Shown: positions 19,625-29,894 of the stretch, in pieces | Layout of the letters: every line of letters begins with the position of its first letter | Position numbering within the stretch: the first letter of the stretch is position 1 | DNA from: Cafeteria roenbergensis | Taxonomy: Eukaryota; Sar; Bigyra; Bicosoecida; Cafeteriaceae | DNA length: 64,000 nt | Assembly: GCA_008330645.1 (NCBI GenBank) | Contig: VLTN01000017.1 | Location: forward strand, 372,001-436,000 | Direction: 5' to 3' | The notes under the pieces: model-generated | Told to the model about the DNA's origin: nothing | The model's database searches: none | The model's input: the letters and a program-made list of their open reading frames with translations, nothing else | Translations under genes and position numbers: made by a program

Positions 19625-20247
19625 CGTCCGCCGGCCGGGCTGTTGCTTGTTCTGCGTGTGATGCATTCGCAGAAGCCAGCACCATAGGAGCGATGCCGCC
19701 ACGTCAGTGCGAGGGAGCGGGCGTCGGCCAGGAGGCACCCGCCGCTCGCCACGCGGCCGATGCTGCCTGAGCTGCCTCTCTCAAGACACTGCGCAGCACG
19801 GCGTGTAACCTTGTCCCTGAAGGCCGCTTGCTCGCCCCGCTGATGCTCGCGCGCGCTCGCCTCGCACATTCAGTCGCTGCAGTGCGCACGAACGCAATCG
19901 AGACCCACAGGGCCGACACTCGCATCAGACCGGGGGCCCCCCCGTGGGCCCAAAACCAGTCTAAGTCGCGCTTCCGCAAAGAGAGGGAAAGCCACAAAAC
20001 AAACACACGCACGCACGCACACGCGGCGAGGGCCCCACTTGGCTCGCGAGGAGGACATCGCGCCACGGTCCGTCGACCGAGTGCGGGACTCTGCTCGGCC
20101 GCTGGCCAAAGCGCGGCTCCATTCGTCGTCTGTCAGCCGTCTGCCTCATACTGGCACCCAGTGCCTGCATGCAGCCGCCGTAGCTGCACACGCGCCCCCC
20201 CCACCTGCCGCTTTGTCCCGCGCCCCCAGGAGTGACGCGGCTCCTTG
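19625..20247. other. Intergenic between convergent genes, with short (ACGC)n tract
   Basis: No supported gene. An acgcacgcac-type microsatellite lies around 20,002-20,022. The region holds the 3' UTRs of the Nudix gene and of the GT4 gene. Confidence 0.5.
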
Positions 20248-23135
20248 CTACCTGTGAGCGTCCACCGTGCCACCAGCGCCCGGGGCTGCAAAGGGAACTG
20301 CGCCGCCGAGGCCCTGCCCGGCGCTGACAAACGCGCCGCTCGCGGTGCCGAAGAGCGCAGGCTGGACGAAGCCGGGCGCGGCAGAGGCCTGGGGCGGCCA
20401 TGCGCCCGGCATGAGCGGCACTGCCGGCCGGAAGGGCAGGTGTGGCATGTGGTGCTGCTGCTGCATCTGAAGCTGCTGCTGCTGATGCTGATGCTGATGC
20501 TGCTGGAGGAGGAGGAAGGGAGCGGAGCTGGCCACAGCGCCCAGGCCCAGAGCCGCCTGGTGGGCCGGATATGCAGACCCAGATACCGGCGCCGCTGCGC
20601 TGGGGAGCGCGCCCGGGACCGAGTACGCGGGGCCGAGAGAGCCTGGCGAGGCGCTGTGCGCCGCGCCAAAGGCGCTCATAGCGGCAGAGTCAGCGGGCCT
20701 GGGCGCCGACGGGTCGAACAGATGGCTTGGCACGGTGGGTTCTGTCGAGAGGGTCGGCAGTGACGCCACCGAGGCGATCGCGCGCTGGCCCTGCGGCGTC
20801 TGCATGAGGGCCTTGGTACGGGCAAGGACAGCCTCCAGCGTGGGGTCGAGCGGGGCCGCGTGGGCGCCGCCGAGGGCGATGGCGGGGCGCGGGGGGCCAG
20901 CGCCCGACGCGGTGATGAGCGCTGAGGCCGAGTCAGAGGAGGCTGGCAGGGCCGAGGCAGGTCCCTGGTGCGGCTTGCGCGAAGAAAGCACGGGCGCCGG
21001 GCCAAGCCCGGGGGAAGACCCCGCAGCAGACGCTGCGGCGTCGGGGGGCAAGCCTCCCGCCCCCCCGCCGCCGCCGCCGCCGCTCCAGGAGCCGGAGAGA
21101 GCGGGGGGCTGCGCTGCGGCGGCAGAGCCGGCGGCGTCGGAGCCGGCGGCGCGATGCCGAGACGCTGACGACCGGCGCGGTGGCGGCAGCGCCGGAGCGT
21201 CGGATGCCGCCGCTGCGAGCAGCTTGGACGCCGACGACGCGGCCTCCAGCGCCGCCGCGGGGTCGCCGGCTCCTGGGCCGCCCGTGGGGGAGGGCGCCAC
21301 GGGCACGAGCGGCGCGGCCGACGCCGGCGGGGCGGGTCTTCCGGCCCGCGCGACGCCGCTGGCCTCACCCTTGCCGATGCAACGGTCCACGTGGTAGAGT
21401 GCCGCCTCCAGGGAGGACATGGCCGCCGGCCACGTGGTCCGGCGGGCCACCTCCCTGGCGCGGCGTGCGAAAGTCGCCTGCAGAGCCGGCCGCGTCACCA
21501 TGGCGTACACGCACCGGGCCAGGGCGTCGACGTCGAACGGCTCTGCCGAGAGACAGTTGTAGCGGTGGGAGGCGAACATGTCCACGCCGTGGCAGCGCGA
21601 GGTGACCACGGGCACGCCTGACGCCATCGCCTCCAGGACAGGCATGCCCCACGCCTCGTACGCGCTGCAGAAGAGGATGCAGTCGAAACCGCTGCGGTAG
21701 AGCGCCGGAATGTCCTCCTGCGGGGGGTTCACCACCAGCGAGATGGGCAGGCCCGGGGGCACGGCGCCGGGGCGAACCTGGCACATCCACGTCACGTGGA
21801 TGCCCGAGGGAGAGCATACTCGGATATCGGGGTGCTTAGAGGAGGAGGAGGAGGACGTGGAGGCCGGGTTTGGGGCTGCTGTGTCTGCGGCGGCGGCGGA
21901 AGTGGCGGCGGTGCCGGCGCCAGCTGCGGAGCCATGGGTTGGGGTCGATGCTGAGGCCTTGGGGTGAGAGCCAGTGGAGGGGGAGGTCGGGGCGGTGCCG
22001 CCGGACGCTGGCAGAGCCGGCGACTTGGAGGTGCCGGCGCCGCTCTTTGCCGGGGGCAGCAGCGCCGCTGCCTCGGCCGCCGCCGCAGACGCCGCGCTCT
22101 CGGGCGTCGCGTATCCCTTCCGCACCGCCTCGTCGAGGAGCCAGCGGTGCACCCGGGCGAGGACGGCGAGCGCGGTGTCGAAGTTCTTGAGTCTGAGGCC
22201 AGGGTTCCCGACGATGAGGACGCGCCTTGGGCCGGTGGGGTCCACGGGAAAGCGGCCCGCGATGCGCATCGGGTGGTGAGGGGGCTCGGGGCCTGGGTGG
22301 AAGAGGGAGGAGTCGATTGCGTTGGGCACCACCGGCGCAACCCTTGCGAAATGGTGCGCCAGGATGTCGCGGACGATGTTTGACACGGACAGGAGGGAGA
22401 CAGGGAGGTGCATGGACGCGTGGAACACGCGGTCCCAGTCGGCGTGGGAGGTGGGGTCGCCGAACACGTGCTCGTGGCCCTGGTCCCAGTACACGATGGC
22501 GCCCGGGCATGCCGTTGCGTCGCCCAGCTCCACCAGCTGCGTGAAGTAGCCCAGCATGACAACGTCCACGTCGCCCAGCACAGCCGTGATGTTCTCGTGG
22601 GGCAGGATGAGCCGCTCGGCGTCCGGGGTGAGCATCTCGCGGGCCCAGGGGGGCAAAACGGGCGAGCCGATGGGGCCGCGGAACGCAGCCATCACCCAGT
22701 GCCCGCGGCGCTGCAAGTGAACCAGGTGCTTGATCAGCATCTTCATGCCTCCGGTCACGTTGTGGTGAGGGAGGTAGTAGCACACGCGCAGCGGCCGCGC
22801 TCGGACGGCCGCAGGGAGGCCGAGGCTTTGGTCTGACCACATCCAGTCAATCTGTGCAAATGCGGGCGGGCGGCGCGCAGGGCAAGCACGACGGCAATCG
22901 GTCCCGGACAGCGCCAGTGGAACGCCGGCCCGGCCAGCGCTCGGCGGGCGCGGCGCTCGGGGCCCACGGCGCTGCTCGGCCGCGCAAGTCACCGGAAGGC
23001 ACGACGCGACCGTGGCTGCCCAAGTCGCCGCCTCCTTGCGCCGGCACTTACCTGGTTGCCGCACCAAGGCCTGGTGCCGCAGCCGCAGCCGGGGTAGTGG
23101 AAAGTCGACCGCACCTGCGCCGGGATGACAGCCAT
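20248..23135 (-). CDS. GT4-family (GT-B fold) glycosyltransferase with Q/P-rich tail
   Basis: Two exons, 23135-23052 and 22851-20248, separated by a GTAAGT...TTGCACAG intron of 200 bp, phase 0; about 895 residues. Exon 2 begins IDWMWSDQ. The N-terminal Rossmann domain has LRVCYYLPHHNVTGG and the central part has VLIVGNPGLRLKNFD. The C-terminal domain has FCSAYEAWGMPVLEAMASGVPVV (about residues 421-443) with the family EX7E pair, then an NCLSAEPFDVDALA loop. Ala/Ser/Pro insertions split the two lobes. The last 300 residues are low-complexity, including a His/Gln-rich run. No signal peptide or membrane anchor is visible, so a cytosolic enzyme is likely. The sugar donor is unknown. The short Cys-rich first exon is inferred from the consensus donor. 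Confidence 0.72.
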
Positions 23136-23874
23136 GGCTGCAACGGCCGGCCTGGGGGCGGGCCTTCGGCGCGGCGGCCAGGCAGCAGAGCGACTGCCGC
23201 TTGGACGTGGTCGTTCCGACCCTGGATGCCCGGACACCGAGCACGCTGGTGCCGGCGCCGCGGATGGAACCGGAACGGGCTGGGCACGCAGCGGACGCGG
23301 GGGCGCGGCCTGGCTCGCGCTTCCCTCGCGGAGAAGCGCCGAGCGAGTGGCTGCCCGGCGATTGGCCAGGTGGCCTCTGCAGCGGAGCGAGATGTGACGC
23401 TGCTCTGCATCGCGCGCTGCCGAGCCCCTGGCCCGCGGCAAGGCCCCAATCGCGGCACCGGGTTGCCGCTTTTCGAGCCGGTGCGCAGCCGGGCCGTCCG
23501 CCGGCAGGTGGCAGCTGCCAGCCGCTGTGGGCCGGCTGCTTGAGCTCGAGTTTCGGCTTGTGACGACTTGAACACACTCTGGACGCCACGAGCGCGCACG
23601 CGCCCCGCACCCAAACCGGTGGGGTAGTCAGCCCGGCTGGACCTCTTCCATCGCCATTCAAGTTCATGTCGCTGGCTAGGGGGGGGGTGCTGTGTGGCCG
23701 CTGCGCGAGGCCCACGAGCGGGAGGGGGGCGGCGAGCCGTTCGAGACTTGGCCGGCGCACACACAGCCTGCGGCAGCGTGCCGGGCTCACAACGCGCGCG
23801 TCCCCTCGCCTAGTCGGCAGTTGCTGTGGAGGCTGACAGTCGGTAGCGGTGGCAAAGACTCGCACGCGGTGCGC
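23136..23874. other. Intergenic; promoter of GT4 gene and 3' flank of hexosaminidase gene
   Basis: No supported coding region in 739 bp. Both flanking genes are on the minus strand. A further upstream exon of the GT4 gene cannot be excluded. Confidence 0.4.
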
Positions 23875-25738
23875 TCAGGCGAAGGGCACGAACGCTGCCT
23901 CGTCGCACCAGCCGGGGCCGGTGGGCGCGGAGCCGACGCCCATGGCCTGGAGGCGGCACGCGTGCGCGGTCAAGCGGGGCAGCGCCACGTCCGTGTTGTT
24001 GACCGCGGTGGGCACCCAGAGGCGCTCTGCGATTGCTGCTGCGCGCGGCCACAGCTGCGCGTCCACCGCCGGCGCGTTGGCAAACTCGCCAAAGAGGACC
24101 GCCTCGCCGCCCAGCAGCTTGCCCTTGGCGCCGGGCGCCACTGCGGCCTCGATGTTGGTCTGGTACACCTGCTCCCACGAGCTGTACGCGCAACCGGTGT
24201 TGAAGCCGCAGTTGAGGTACCAGCCGGAGTCCTCGGCCGACGCGACCACGTCGAAGCCAGCGGCTGTGATGGGGGCGACGTCGTCGAGCGACCGCCACAC
24301 CTGGTACACCGAGTTGGGTGAGACCTTCACGCCGTTGTCAAACAGATCCTGCCAGTGAACCGGGCGGCGTCTCCCGGCGCCGAGAGCGCGAGCGACGGCA
24401 TCGCGGCCGTCACCGGCGGGCAGAGCCTCCACGATGGCGTCGGCTTGCGTCACAAAGAACTGGAGCACCTGGGTGGTCGACGTCCACCCGTTCTCCTTCA
24501 TGAAGCGTTGCACAGAGGCGTCCTCCGACCAGCACCCGAGCACCACCTCGTCGCCCTGCGGAAGGGTCAGCGGAAGGGTCAGCGGAAGGGTCAGCGGAAG
24601 GGTCAGCGGAAGCGTCAGCGGAAGGGTCAGCGGAAGGGTCAGCGGAAGGGCAGGTGAGAGAAGACGCGCGAAACTCAGGGGGGGGGGGGGAGGGGGCATT
24701 TGCGAGTGCACGTGCGCGCCGCGGGAGGGGGGCGCAGGGCCGTGGCAGGGCGAGTCGCCGCGGCAGGCTCACGCCGATGTGGACGAGCTCGCCGGGGAAG
24801 GCGGCGGCCAGGGCGCCGAGGACGTCCTGGACGAGGTCCGCCGTGAACTGCACGGCAGGGTTGAGGGGGATGTTGTTGATGTTGTGGGCGTAGCCGGGGC
24901 AGTTGGCGGTGGAGTTGGGGTACCCGAGGCCGAAGCTGTAGGCGTGGCCGGGCATGTCAACCTCGGGGATGATTGTGACCCCGAAATCGCCAGCGTACGA
25001 GGTGAGGTCGGCGAGGTCCTTGGGGCTGTAGCGCGCGGAAGCGGCGTACGCGCCCTTTTCGGCAAGCAGGGGCAGCGAGGGCACCTCCAGCGGGAAGCTC
25101 TGGGCGTCGGTGAGGTGCAAGTGCAGCGCGTTCATGCCCGAAGCTGCCGCGGCGCGCACCGTGCGCTGGATGGTGTCCAGGGGCAGGAAGTGGCGGGCAG
25201 TGTCCAGCATGATGCCGCGGTGGCCGTAGAACGGAACGTCCACGACGCGCAGGGGCAGGCCGTCGATGGAGGCGCCCGAGGCGCTCGGCGCAAGGAGCTG
25301 AGACAGGGTGCGCAGCGCGTGCAGGGCTCCCGCGGTGCTGTTTGCCGCCACCTGCGCCTCCGCCTCGCTGACATCCAGCGTGTATGCCTCGATTGTAGAT
25401 CCGGGCCGGCGCGGCGGCCACTCAGACGTGGACGCGACCGAGATGCGCACGGTCGACAGCCCCGCTGCGGCCGATTCGGCTGCCGAGCAAGGCTTGCCGA
25501 AGAGCGCCGTCTGCAGCCGCGCGACGGCCGCATTCACCGTCGCCAGGCCTGGCCCTGCGGGAGCATCCACCTTGAAAGCAAGGTCGCTGCAGCTCGCCGG
25601 CAGGCGCGCGGAGCCCGACCCAAATGTGCAAGTCGCTGGGAGAGGCCAGAGCTGCGCAGTCGGGGGCCAGCAGTTGCCAGCGTAGGCCGCCGAAGCCGCC
25701 CCGGCCATGGCCAGAACAGCGGCGAGTACGAGGCGCAT
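23875..25738 (-). CDS. GH20 beta-N-acetylhexosaminidase, secreted/lysosomal
   Basis: Two exons, 25738-24773 and 24555-23875, phase 0, 548 residues. An N-terminal signal peptide (MRLVLAAVLAMAGAASA) is followed by the GH20 N-domain and the barrel: RGIMLDTARHFLPLD, MNALHLHLTDAQSFPLE, VTIIPEVDMPGHAYSF. The catalytic HIGGDEV is cut by the intron, HIG in exon 1 and GDEV in exon 2, giving the Asp-Glu pair as D324-E325. Later WQDLFDNGV, LNCGF and GGEAVLFGEF complete the active-site wall. The enzyme removes terminal GlcNAc/GalNAc from glycans. The gene is divergent from the carboxypeptidase gene, another lysosomal-type hydrolase. Confidence 0.94.
24559..24654 (-). repeat. 12-bp minisatellite next to a 3' splice site
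   Basis: Eight head-to-tail copies of cggaagggtcag (one with a substitution, the last one degenerate) fill the 3' end of the 217-bp hexosaminidase intron, starting almost at the acceptor. On the coding strand the unit is pyrimidine-rich and may act as the polypyrimidine tract. Confidence 0.9.
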
Positions 25739-26465
25739 GGCTGTGGCAGCGGGGCTGGTCGGGGCGCGTGGAACTCGCGGGCCGAGCGCAACCCGGAGTG
25801 CCAGCGACACCTCGGCAAACGCGCAGCTCGGGCTCTGGTTGAAGTTGGCGCACCGCTCCCTCTGGCCTCCCTCTGCCTGCACGCCTCGGCCCCGCATCGC
25901 TGCGACGCGGCCGGCCCTGTTGCGCCCGCGCAGTTTGCGCGATGTTGCTCCTTGACTGCTTCACTGCGTGCGCTCAGCCAGGGGCCCGTGTCCGCTCCAC
26001 CCCTGCCACGGGCGCGAAACTGCGACTTCACCACTCGACTGCTTGCGCTGCCCCCCTCCACTCCTCCCGAGCGGCACCACTGCGCAGCCTGCATACGCAA
26101 GGGGCGACCCGGGGATCTCTGCGGCTGGTCACGCTCCTTCTGGGGCGACTCCCAGTGTTCTCACTGCAGAGTTCTCGCAATTCCGCCGGTCCCCCCTGGC
26201 GTTTGCGTCGTTGCTTTGGGCAGGGTGACATGCCACGCGCTGCATTGCCAGCCCGTCCTCTCAATGCGGGTTGTGTAGGCTGCAGCGCAAAGCCTTTGAC
26301 TCGCTTCGGTGCGAGCGATCAACCGCAAAGCGAGAGGGCAGTCTGATGGCACCGCACTGCCAGGCGGTCAGCTGCACAACTTGCTTTGGCTCAGCTGAGG
26401 GTCTGCTCTGCGCACGTCGGACATGGGTCACCCTGCACTCTTGCGCCCTCGTTTGGGTGGGATCG
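25739..26465. promoter_or_regulatory. Divergent intergenic region hexosaminidase / carboxypeptidase
   Basis: 727 bp between two divergent lysosomal-type hydrolase genes, so both promoters lie here. It is less GC-rich than the coding flanks. No specific element was recognised. Confidence 0.4.
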
Positions 26466-28369
26466 ATGTTCCGCGTCACCGTCGTCCTCGCTGCGCTTTC
26501 TGCGGCCACCGCACTGCAGGCCACTGTGCGCATGGCGCCGGTTGCCGCCTCGGTTTGCGCTGACAGCGTCAAGCAGTATGCCGTGAGCGGAGCGTCCGCT
26601 TCTTGAACTTGCAGAGCAAGCAACCCAGTGCTTGCAATTGCTGGCTGGACTTGCCCCGAGTGCAGCACCTGCGCGTGCATGGCGGGGAGGCAACGACGCC
26701 CTGGCCCGCGCGCAGCGCCGCAATGGCCGCAGGAGCGCGCTGCCCGAGAGTTCTTGCGTGCGCAAAGTTGAAGTTTCGCGACCCTCATTGGCGTACTCCA
26801 ACCACCGCCTTGAGACCGACCCGTTTTGTTCCGCAATGCAGGGCTACGTTGACGTGAGCGACGAGTGGAATTCGCACTACTTCGCGTGGCTCTCTGAGAG
26901 CCGCTCCAACCCGAGCGCTGACCCTCTCATCGTCTGGCTGACCGGTGGGCCGGGCTGCTCCAGCTCGCTCGCCATGTTTGGCGAGAACGGCCCCTGCACC
27001 TACAAGCCCGATGGGACTGGGACCGTCTACAACCCTTTCGGTTGGAACTCCAAAGCAAACGTCATGTTCATCGGTGAGCCCTCGCGGCAACGGCGTGCTC
27101 GGGCCGGCCATTCCTGAATGCTGCTCGGTGCGGAGGCGGCGCACTCGCAAATGACGGGCAGGAGGCAGCGTGTTTTTTTTTTTTTTTTTTTTTCCTACCA
27201 GAACAAAAGCTCCCCAGCGTCGTGCTCATTGCTCCCGCCCGCTCTGCCAAGCCGCAGACCAGCCCGCCGGCGTGGGCTACTCCTACGCCGACCGTGGCGG
27301 GTACTCGCACAACGAGACACAGGTCGGAGAGTTCATGGTGGCATTCTTTACAGGCTTCTACAAGAAGTACCCTCAGTTTGCCAACAACCCCTTGTACATG
27401 GCTTGCGAGTCATACGGCGGCCACTTCTGTCCCGCCACGACCTACGCTCTGCTCCAGTCGAACAAGCTGGCGGGCACAAACTTCCCAATCAAGGGCATGT
27501 CTATCGGAAGCGGCCTCGTCGATCCCGCGGCGCAATACCCGACCTTCCCCGCCTTTGTCCACGATTGGTGCATCGAGAAGCTGGGCAGGCCCTGCGTGGA
27601 CCAGAGCGGCTACGAGAGCATGGTGGCGGCTTCACCAAAGTGCTCCGAGCTCATCGCCCAGTGTCAAGTAAACACCAGCGCTTGCGAGCCAGCCAAGCAA
27701 TTCTGCAACGCCGCAATGTTCGGTCCGTACGACGCCACCGGGTTCAACCCATACGGTGAGGTTGGCGCACTCGCGGCGCGCCGGTGCACGTCCTTGTTCT
27801 CTGCAAGTGGTTTCCCTCAGGCGCGCTGCTGCTTCGTTGCCACTGCGTTTGACCAATCCTTTGGCCGGCCACGTCTCGCAGATATTCGAAGCAAGTGCGA
27901 GATCCCGCCAATGTGCTACAACTTCACTGGCTTGACCAGCTTCCTGAACCTGGAGTCAACCAAGAAGGCCATCGGTGTCGAGGGCCATGACTGGGCTCCG
28001 TGCAACTCGCAAGTATACACAGACTTTGACAGTGACTGGATGAAGAACATGGCATGGACCATTCCCCCGATCCTGGAGGCAGATATCCGAGTCTGGGTCT
28101 ATGCCGGCGACGTCGACTTCATTGTGCAGTGGATCGGAAACCAGGCTTGGACCGAATCGCTCGAGTGGAGCGGAGCCAAGGGGTACAATGCGACTGTCCT
28201 CAAGCCCTGGACGTGGAATGGCAAGTACGCTGGCAAGCACCGCAGCTTCGGCGGACTGAGCTTCACCACCGTGAGCAACGCCGGCCACCTCGCCGCGCAT
28301 GACCAGCCCGAGTCGACGTTGGGCATGATCAACGCCTTCATCTCTGGTCAGCCCCTTCCTACCGCTTGA
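26466..28369 (+). CDS. CPY-like serine carboxypeptidase (peptidase family S10)
   Basis: Four exons: 26466-26582, 26842-27073, 27258-27755 and 27882-28369; 444 residues with consistent phases. A signal peptide (MFRVTVVLAALSAATA) leads into the mature protein. Motifs: WLTGGPGCSSSLAMFGENGP (oxyanion region), FIDQPAGVGYSY, ACESYGGHF with the nucleophile S168, YAGDVDFIVQWIGNQAW with D359 (very like yeast CPY), and SNAGHLAAHDQP with H418. All triad residues are present, so a secreted or vacuolar exopeptidase releasing C-terminal residues is expected. Intron 2 contains a run of about 21 T (27,173-27,193). An alternative acceptor just after this T-run exists, but only the one at 27,257 restores FIDQPAGVGY. 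Confidence 0.95.
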
Positions 28370-28836
28370 GCCGATGAGCCCCCTCCCCCCTTCCTGGCAG
28401 AGCGCGCCTGTGCGGCCAGATTCGCCGCGCCCTCCGGAAGCACCGATTTCTCGCGTCCAACCGCCACGTGCGACTCGTACCCGGTGCGTTTGTGAGCGCG
28501 CGGTTTGATTTGAACCGAGCACTGTTGTTGCAGCACCTAAGAAGCTGGGGACATCTTGCGCCTCATCGGCTGCCTGCCGCTGACACGCATGCCAAGTGCC
28601 GAGTCGAAATTGACCGGCGTGCGCACTGTCCTCGGCATCACGACTGCAGAAGAGCCAGTCACCCCCGCCCCCCTGGTATGTCCTCCTTGCGTGACCTCAA
28701 ATCCGCGGACGGTGGCCTGGAGCGAAGGCGAGCATGGAGTAGTTTCCATGAGCGGCAGTTGCCGTTCGGCGCTCGCTCGCCTCTGCCGGCGACTCTGCTG
28801 CTGCCGCACTCGTGACCCAGCGGGACCAGGGTCGTC
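28370..28836. other. Intergenic, 467 bp
   Basis: Between two plus-strand genes. No recognised feature. Confidence 0.5.
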
Positions 28837-29610
28837 ATGGCAGCTGTTCGCTTGCTCTGGGCGGCTGCAGTGGTGCTGCTGCTATCTGTCGGGCGTGCCG
28901 CGAGCGAGGAGGACTCGGAGCCCCTGGGAGCCCATGTGTTCAAGTCTCTGCACGCGCGACTTGCCGAGCAGCCGGACGACGGCGAGCCCTGGAGCGCAGC
29001 CCTGCTTCGGGCTGCTGCCAGTGACTTGGACTTGCTGCCCGAGGATGCGTTCGGCGACGAAATGGGGCAGGCCGTGCGCGGGGGGCTGGACACTTGCGGA
29101 AGCGTGACGCTGAGGGAGTTTGCCTCCCTCGCGCGGGCCCACTTGACGTGCGGGAAGGCCAGCTTTTGCACCCCCGAGGGCAAGTTTGCGGAGTGCAAGC
29201 CCGCGCCGTCTGGGGGCGGAACTCTGGCGGAGCTGTCCGCCGCTGGTGTGCTGGACTGCTATGTGCCCGTCCACGTGGTGCCTCCAGATTCGCCGGACGT
29301 GAACAGGGGATGTAACGTGGACATGATCGGCAACATGGCAATGGTCCACGCCGGGTGGGCCCTGGAGCACGTGCGCGGCGCGGATGCGCGGCTTCAGTCG
29401 CACCTGGAGTGGCGGGACGGCGTCCACCCTCAGCAGTTCGCGCGACCGAGGCCCGCCGCGGCTGTGGGCCGTTTCGCTCGCGAGCTTGCAGCGCTGGGCG
29501 GCCCCATGTCGCTGCTCGAGCCCCGTCGCCTGCTCGTGGAGTGCGGTGGCTGCTCGCTGCACCAGGACGCTCACACGCTGCTGCTGGGCGAGGTGCGGGA
29601 CGAGCTGTAA
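28837..29610 (+). CDS. Secreted protein of unknown function
   Basis: Single exon, 257 residues. A clear signal peptide (about residues 1-22) is followed by a mature part with eight or so cysteines, including two in a CGGCS motif near the end and CGKASFCTPEGKFAEC in the middle. This suggests disulfide bonds in the secretory pathway or outside the cell. An acidic stretch (DLDLLPEDAFGDEMG) is not a canonical EF-hand. I do not recognise the family. It is unlikely to be a shadow frame because the ATG, signal peptide and stop fit and no alternative gene covers the region. Confidence 0.6.
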   Translation: MAAVRLLWAAAVVLLLSVGRAASEEDSEPLGAHVFKSLHARLAEQPDDGEPWSAALLRAAASDLDLLPEDAFGDEMGQAVRGGLDTCGSVTLREFASLARAHLTCGKASFCTPEGKFAECKPAPSGGGTLAELSAAGVLDCYVPVHVVPPDSPDVNRGCNVDMIGNMAMVHAGWALEHVRGADARLQSHLEWRDGVHPQQFARPRPAAAVGRFARELAALGGPMSLLEPRRLLVECGGCSLHQDAHTLLLGEVRDEL

Positions 29611-29894
29611 GCGCAGCTGCACGGCAAGACCAGGCCGCGACCGCCGCTGCGAGGTGGGAAGCCGTCACGCATGGGTGGGAGGTGCGCGGGCGTTGCAGAC
29701 TGCCCCGTGGGCCAAGGCCCGGTGCGTGGGGACGCTGCCCCGATTCAACGCAGTGCGGCTGCGATTGGTGCAAGCTTGGCTGGGCGCGCGCTCTGCCCAC
29801 ACCAGCGCCCTCGCAAACACGGGCAACACACGATCGCCGCACATGCTCGCCGGCCTGAGCGGGCGGCGGAGAACGGAAGGCACGCTACCAAGGC

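Noticed and set aside
26522-26600. Unspliced short secreted peptide (about 46 residues) before the carboxypeptidase
   Set aside because: It is exon 1 of the carboxypeptidase read through its GTGAGC donor; splicing gives the family N terminus.
27194-27201. Acceptor just after the T-run in carboxypeptidase intron 2
   Set aside because: It would insert residues and break the conserved FIDQPAGVGY motif; the acceptor at 27,257 restores it exactly.
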